From the NCBI RefSeq assembly GCF_001570425.1, contig NZ_BCSX01000024.1, forward strand, positions 496,001 through 560,000: a DNA stretch of 64,000 bases. The letters are read 5' to 3'. A program made the position numbers and the translations under genes. The stretch's first letter is position 1; each line of letters begins with the position of its first letter. The stretch comes from Mycolicibacterium brisbanense (GTDB taxonomy: Bacteria; Actinomycetota; Actinomycetes; Mycobacteriales; Mycobacteriaceae). This document shows positions 59,377 to 64,000 of this stretch, one piece after another. Under the pieces are notes generated by a model. It did no database searches, was not told the origin of the DNA, and saw only the letters and a program-made list of their open reading frames with translations.

Positions 59377-60114
59377 CTACGCACCGAGCTGGTCGGCGAG
59401 GTCGAGGAAATCCGTCGCCGACACGTCGAACTCGCCCGGCTCGACTACGTGGGCCTCGCCGTCCGGCCCGTGTTCCAGAGGCCGGGCCACATAGGCCGTG
59501 CCCAGCCCAGCCACGCGGGCCGCCCGCAGGTCGGACGGATGCGCGGCGACGAGAGTCAGCTCGGCGGGTGCCACGTCGAGCAGTTCGGCACAGCCCAGAT
59601 ACGCCTCGGGGTCTGGCTTGTAGTGCCGGAACAGCTCAGCCGATATCACGCAATCCCACGGCAGGCCTGCATGTTTGGCCATGTTGGTGAGCAGGGACAG
59701 ATTGCCGTTGGACAGCGTGGTGATGACGAAACGGTCCTTGAGCCGGGTCAGCCCGGCCACCGAATCGGGCCACGGGTTGAGCCGGTGCCAGGCCCGGTTG
59801 AGGTGATCCACCTCGTCATCGCCCGCCTCGATCCCGCCCTCGCTCAGCAGCGAGACCAGGATCTGCCGGTGCAGGTCGTCGATCCGCGTCCACGGCAGCT
59901 CACCGCGCCGCACCCGGTCCATCGCCGGGGCGTAGCCGGCCCGCCAGGCGTCGGCGAAGGCAGGCCAATCCCGCTGCAGCCCATGCTGTTCACCAAAGGT
60001 CTCGAGTTCGGCGATGATCGACGACCGCCAATCGACGACGGTCCCGAACACGTCGAACGCGAGGGCGCGAGCGCTCGGCTCAAGCCCGATGTTCTTCGCG
60101 CGAGCGCTCATCAC
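59377..60114 (-). CDS. HAD hydrolase, haloacid-dehalogenase type II-like
   Basis: A 245-residue HAD-superfamily enzyme. The nucleophile is the first Asp of AFDVFGTVVDWRSS (motif I), motif II is ITTLSNGN, and motif III/IV are HYKPDPEAYLGC and VAAHPSDLRAARVAGLGTAY. The TVVDW variant and cap domain length are those of type II 2-haloacid dehalogenases, though many such proteins are phosphatases. The ATG overlaps the previous stop by 4 bp. Confidence 0.87.
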   Translation of the reverse strand: MMSARAKNIGLEPSARALAFDVFGTVVDWRSSIIAELETFGEQHGLQRDWPAFADAWRAGYAPAMDRVRRGELPWTRIDDLHRQILVSLLSEGGIEAGDDEVDHLNRAWHRLNPWPDSVAGLTRLKDRFVITTLSNGNLSLLTNMAKHAGLPWDCVISAELFRHYKPDPEAYLGCAELLDVAPAELTLVAAHPSDLRAARVAGLGTAYVARPLEHGPDGEAHVVEPGEFDVSATDFLDLADQLGA

Positions 60115-61076
60115 GGCTCCAACACCAGCTTGCCCCGCACCCCGCCACTGGCCAGGGCGTCGAGTGCGGCCACCCCGTCCGACAAGGGGTACCGCACGGG
60201 CGGCGGCGGCCGCAGCCCGGCCGCAACCAACTTGGCCAGTTCGGCTCCCACCTGCCCTTGGGCCTCCGGGTGGCGACGCAGGAACTCGCCCCAGCCCACT
60301 CCGACCACGCTGACGTTGCGCAACAGCAGGCGATTCACCTTGACGGTCGGGATTCCGCCACCGGCGGCGAATCCGATCACCAGCAGCCGGCCCTCGGGTG
60401 CCAGCACGCGGATGGCGTCGTCGAAGGCGTCACCACCGATCGGGTCAACGACCAGGTCGACCCCTTGGCCATCGGTGGCGTCGAGCACTGCCTGGCGCCA
60501 GCCGTCGGCCAGCGGCAGCACCACGTCGGCACCCACCGAGGTGACGAACTCCTCGGCACCGGACCGGTGCACCATCGCGATAACCTTGGCGCCCATGGCT
60601 TTTGCGAGCTGAATCGACGCGACACCGATACCGCCCGCCGAGCCGAGCACCAGCACGGTCTCGCCGGCCTGCAGCCCTCCGCGGCGAGCCAGGGCGAACT
60701 GCATCGTGTAGTAGTTGCCCAACAAGGAGGCGGCTTGCCCGTCGTCGATGCCGTCGGGAGTGGGTATGACGCCGGCCGGTGCGACGGCGACCTGCTCGGC
60801 GTACCCGCCGAGCATCGTCATCGCGGACACGCGCTGGCCGGGTGTGAAACCCGACCCCTCGGGCGCCGACCGCACGGTACCGGCGACCTCCATACCGGGA
60901 GTGAACGGCGGCTCGAGCCGCAGCTGGTATTCGCCGCGCAGCAACAGCAGATCAGGGAAGCAGACGCCGGCGGCGCCGACGTCCACGATCACCGCATCGT
61001 TGGACACGGGATCGGGAACATCGACGTACGCCAACCCGGCTGTACCGGTAAGTGCTTGTGCTACAAGCGCTTTCAC
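60111..61076 (-). CDS. NADPH:quinone oxidoreductase-like MDR protein (Rv0149-like)
   Basis: A 321-residue zinc-free medium-chain dehydrogenase/reductase. FTPGMEVAGTVRSAP and the NADPH site ETVLVLGSAGGIGVASIQLA are quinone-oxidoreductase hallmarks; DLVVDPIGGDAFDDAIRVLA is the family NADPH contact. Its order behind the SDR gene matches Rv0148-Rv0149. GTG 61076 starts 5 bp after the SDR stop. Confidence 0.9.
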   Translation of the reverse strand: MKALVAQALTGTAGLAYVDVPDPVSNDAVIVDVGAAGVCFPDLLLLRGEYQLRLEPPFTPGMEVAGTVRSAPEGSGFTPGQRVSAMTMLGGYAEQVAVAPAGVIPTPDGIDDGQAASLLGNYYTMQFALARRGGLQAGETVLVLGSAGGIGVASIQLAKAMGAKVIAMVHRSGAEEFVTSVGADVVLPLADGWRQAVLDATDGQGVDLVVDPIGGDAFDDAIRVLAPEGRLLVIGFAAGGGIPTVKVNRLLLRNVSVVGVGWGEFLRRHPEAQGQVGAELAKLVAAGLRPPPPVRYPLSDGVAALDALASGGVRGKLVLEP

Positions 61077-61081
61077 CTGAG

Positions 61082-61945
61082 CTATCCCAGCTTGAAGCTG
61101 GCCTGCTGGGCTGCCGACAGGTCGGTGATCTCACCCCACTTGGCGGCGATGTCATCGACCGAGGGCACCTCGGTGAACGTGACGCCCTCGTTCTGGAACA
61201 GTGCGGTGCGCTGCACCTTGCCACCGCCGACGATGAAGACGGAGTCGGTGTCGGGCAGTTCCTCGGTCATCAGATAGGCCACGACCGGGGCGACGTACTC
61301 GGGGGTGAGCTTCTCGAACACCTCGGGCGGCAGGATGTCCTGGGTCATACGGGTGGCGGCGATGGGCGCGACCGCATTGGTCTTGATGTTGTACTTGGCG
61401 CCTTCCTGGGCCAGCGTGTTGATCAGGCCGACCAGGCCGAGCTTGGCGGCACCGTAGTTGGCCTGGCCGAAGTTGCCGAACAGGCCGCTGGTGGACGTGG
61501 CGACGACGACGCGGCCGAAGCTCTGCTCACGGAAATGCGGCCACGCGGCGCGGATGACGTTGTATCCGCCGTACAGGTGCACTTTCAGCACGGCGTCCCA
61601 GTTCTCGAACGTCATCTTGTGGAACGTGCCGTCGCGCAGGATGCCCGCGTTGCTGACCACGCCGTCGACCTTGCCGAACTCGTCGAGCGCGGTCTTGATG
61701 ATGTTCTCGGCGCCCTCGGGCTCGGCGACACTGTCGTAGTTGGCGACGGCGCGCCCGCCGGCGGCCTTGATCTCGTTGACGACCTCGTCGGCCATGTTGT
61801 GGCCGGCGCCGGTGCCGTCGCGGGCACCGCCCAGGTCGTTGACGACGACGCTGGCCCCCTCGCGGGCGAGCGTCAGGGCGTATTCACGCCCCAGACCACC
61901 ACCGGCACCGGTGACGACAACAACGCGATCCTGCACTCCTGGCAT
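61082..61945 (-). CDS. Short-chain dehydrogenase, MFE-2 type (Rv0148-like)
   Basis: A 287-residue SDR. The NAD site is VVVVTGAGGGLGREYALTLA, with VVNDLGGARDGTG following; the catalytic Ser is in ATSTSGLFGNFGQ, with Tyr and Lys in NYGAAKLGL. This is the (3R)-hydroxyacyl-CoA dehydrogenase type found in multifunctional enzyme 2, and matches Rv0148. The ATG at 61945 has AAAGGA upstream. It is the first gene of the six-gene operon (SDR, oxidoreductase, HAD, methyltransferase, DUF456, YceI). Confidence 0.92.
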   Translation of the reverse strand: MPGVQDRVVVVTGAGGGLGREYALTLAREGASVVVNDLGGARDGTGAGHNMADEVVNEIKAAGGRAVANYDSVAEPEGAENIIKTALDEFGKVDGVVSNAGILRDGTFHKMTFENWDAVLKVHLYGGYNVIRAAWPHFREQSFGRVVVATSTSGLFGNFGQANYGAAKLGLVGLINTLAQEGAKYNIKTNAVAPIAATRMTQDILPPEVFEKLTPEYVAPVVAYLMTEELPDTDSVFIVGGGKVQRTALFQNEGVTFTEVPSVDDIAAKWGEITDLSAAQQASFKLG

Positions 61946-62082
61946 GACGGTTCCTTTCGGTTGAAGGGGCTCAAGCTCGGGCCCGTCAGCAATCACCACT
62001 GTCGGGCGTCCTTCTCTGTATACGGCGGCCAGATCGCCGACCGCGCATCGGGTCAGCCGAAGACACACCCTCCGCCCTCACA

Positions 62083-62096
62083 GTGAGCACTGTCAC
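62083..62096. promoter_or_regulatory. CRP-type palindrome between SDR operon and small secreted gene
   Basis: GTGA-GCACTG-TCAC is an exact CRP-type core; it also contains CAGTG-AG-CACTG (62081-62092). It lies 138 bp before the SDR ATG and 92 bp before the ATG of the small secreted protein. Confidence 0.5.
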
Positions 62097-62187
62097 GGCG
62101 CTTCGCGAGGTTTTACCGGAATGAAACACCGACGGCCCTGAGTTGAATCAGTCAAGAAAGCAACAGAACAAAGAAGAGGCAAGAGAA

Positions 62188-62355
62188 ATGAAGAAGTTCG
62201 GATTCACCGCCGTCGTCGCAAGCGGACTCGCCGCCGCCGTCTTGGGCCTGGCTGGACCGGCATCGGCCGGGGTGGACCACCAGGACTGGCTCAACCAGAT
62301 CGGCCAGCACGTGAACGTGCCGCAGGTCGACACCTCGGTTCACCAGAGCCGCTGA
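62188..62355 (+). CDS. Small secreted protein (55 residues)
   Basis: Residues 1-28 are a signal peptide (KKFGFTAVVASGLAAAVLGL, cleavage near ASAGVD). The mature peptide is only about 27 residues: VDHQDWLNQIGQHVNVPQVD and TSVHQSR. Mycobacteria have a family of such short exported peptides with the NVPQVDT motif, of unknown role. ATG 62188 is taken with GAGG about 10 nt upstream; the start at 62143 would put a charged stretch before the signal. It ends in a strong intrinsic terminator and so is a separate, probably well expressed unit. Confidence 0.8.
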   Translation: MKKFGFTAVVASGLAAAVLGLAGPASAGVDHQDWLNQIGQHVNVPQVDTSVHQSR

Positions 62356-62364
62356 CACCAACTC

Positions 62365-62399
62365 AAGCGGGGCACCGGAAGATCTCCGGTGCCCCGCTT
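62365..62399. terminator. Intrinsic terminator after small secreted gene
   Basis: AAGCGGGGCACCGGA (62365-62379) pairs perfectly with 62385-62399 across a 5-nt loop, followed on the plus strand by TTGTTGTG. It lies between convergent genes and may act on both. Confidence 0.92.
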
Positions 62400-62413
62400 T
62401 TGTTGTGTCCCTG

Positions 62414-63409
<996 letters not shown>

Positions 63410-64000
63410 TCAATCGCGCAGCTGCCAGAGCTTGTTGGCCATCAGCAGTTCGAACTTGTCCACGATGACGCCGAGTTCGTCCGCATTGCCGACGTATCCG
63501 GCGTAGAAACCCATGCCCCACATCACCGCGATCAGCATCTCCACGATCGCCGGAATGTCGGTGTCGGCGCTCAACTCGCCACGCTCGACCGCGTCGTTGA
63601 CCGCCCAGGAGACGAACGCCCGCGAGCTCTTGAGCGCGTCGTGTTCATCCGACACAAGATCGGGGTGCCGCTGCGCCTCCAGCACGGAGGTGACCAGGAA
63701 CGCGGCCGTGGATCGGTCACTCGAATCAGCGTCCATCGCAGCGGCGAAAAAGGCCGACAAGCGACCGAGCAAGGTGGACGACTCGTTGGCCTTGGCAATG
63801 CCCGCGGCAATCACCGATGCATTGGTCTGCTCGACCACCTCGCGGTACAGCACACTTTTGCTGCCGAAGTAATGATTGATCGCGGGGCGGGTGAGATCCG
63901 CCCGGATGGCGATTGCCTGAAAAGTGGCAGCGTCATAGCCGAGTTCGCTGAATACCTCGCGCGCGGCATGCAAGATGCGCTCACGGGTCTCCGCAGCCTT
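63410..64000 (-). CDS. TetR-family regulator (Rv0144-like), cut by right edge
   Basis: The open frame continues to the window edge (KAAETRERI directly before LHAAREVFSELGYDAATFQA), so the first residues are missing. The helix-turn-helix AIAIRADLTRPAINHYFGSK is complete. The C-terminal domain has the WAVNDAVERGELSADTDIPA pattern common in this family. Position before the methyltransferase gene matches Rv0144. Confidence 0.88.
   Translation of the reverse strand, partial: KAAETRERILHAAREVFSELGYDAATFQAIAIRADLTRPAINHYFGSKSVLYREVVEQTNASVIAAGIAKANESSTLLGRLSAFFAAAMDADSSDRSTAAFLVTSVLEAQRHPDLVSDEHDALKSSRAFVSWAVNDAVERGELSADTDIPAIVEMLIAVMWGMGFYAGYVGNADELGVIVDKFELLMANKLWQLRD

Overview
The window is high-GC chromosomal DNA from a mycobacterium, most likely a fast-growing Mycolicibacterium; I cannot name the species from sequence alone. 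The case rests on gene content: a PE-PPE-domain hydrolase, an MPT64-family secreted protein, a CYP140-type P450, a PtpB-type phosphatase directly after a FadE2-type acyl-CoA dehydrogenase, an EmbR-like SARP-FHA regulator next to a Ser/Thr kinase, a GjpA-like envelope protein, and the Rv0144-Rv0154-like block at the right end (TetR, SAM methyltransferase, SDR, quinone oxidoreductase, PtpB, FadE2). No rRNA, tRNA or CRISPR array was seen.

Layout. 0-6.2 kb: the start of a secreted protein cut by the left edge, a CdaR-type regulator, and a divergent operon of MFS transporter, D-amino-acid dehydrogenase and MalT-like LuxR regulator. 6.2-10 kb: a minus-strand operon of a companion protein, a DyP-type peroxidase, a protein with an amidotransferase-like core and a BASS transporter. 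10-16.8 kb: DUF4193 protein, AtsK/Rv3406-like sulfatase dioxygenase, two envelope proteins (PE-PPE hydrolase, GjpA-like) and a 2-hydroxyacid dehydrogenase. 16.9-24.4 kb: the most unusual part. A receptor Ser/Thr kinase and an EmbR-like regulator face each other. Divergent from the regulator is a three-domain protein (cysteine-dioxygenase cupin, caspase-like middle, methyltransferase), coupled to a Glu/Asp-racemase-like gene and followed by three secreted proteins. The fusion gene and the first secreted gene carry the same 41-bp block directly before their ATGs.

24.4-33.2 kb: polar amino-acid ABC importer, DUF3060 protein, YncE-like propeller, and a DctS/DctR two-component pair divergent from DctA. 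33.3-38 kb: an aldo/keto reductase cut by an IS3-family element, then a sulfonate-type ABC operon preceded by a 14-codon leader with tandem Cys codons. 38-46.8 kb: DUF1345 protein, a Gln/Tyr-rich protein, CYP140 with divergent TetR, CorA, a fused (E. coli-type) PntA plus PntB behind a coupled upstream ORF, and an acyl-CoA dehydrogenase. 46.8-48.9 kb: an IS607-type element with a frameshifted recombinase and an intact TnpB. 49-64 kb: LCP protein, NarL-type two-component system, LysR/MFS pair, DUF1348 protein, FadE2-PtpB, a six-gene minus-strand operon (SDR, quinone oxidoreductase, HAD, methyltransferase, DUF456, YceI), a small secreted protein, a methyltransferase and a TetR cut by the right edge.

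Regulation. Four non-coding stretches (1349, 27501, 31414, 62083) carry an exact GTGA-N6-TCAC palindrome, the core of the mycobacterial CRP/cAMP site; this suggests that several transport and secreted-protein genes here answer to cAMP. Strong hairpin terminators lie at 10034, 15692, 29070, 32846 and 62365. Many operon junctions use 4-bp start/stop overlaps, and several convergent pairs end within a few bases of each other or overlap.
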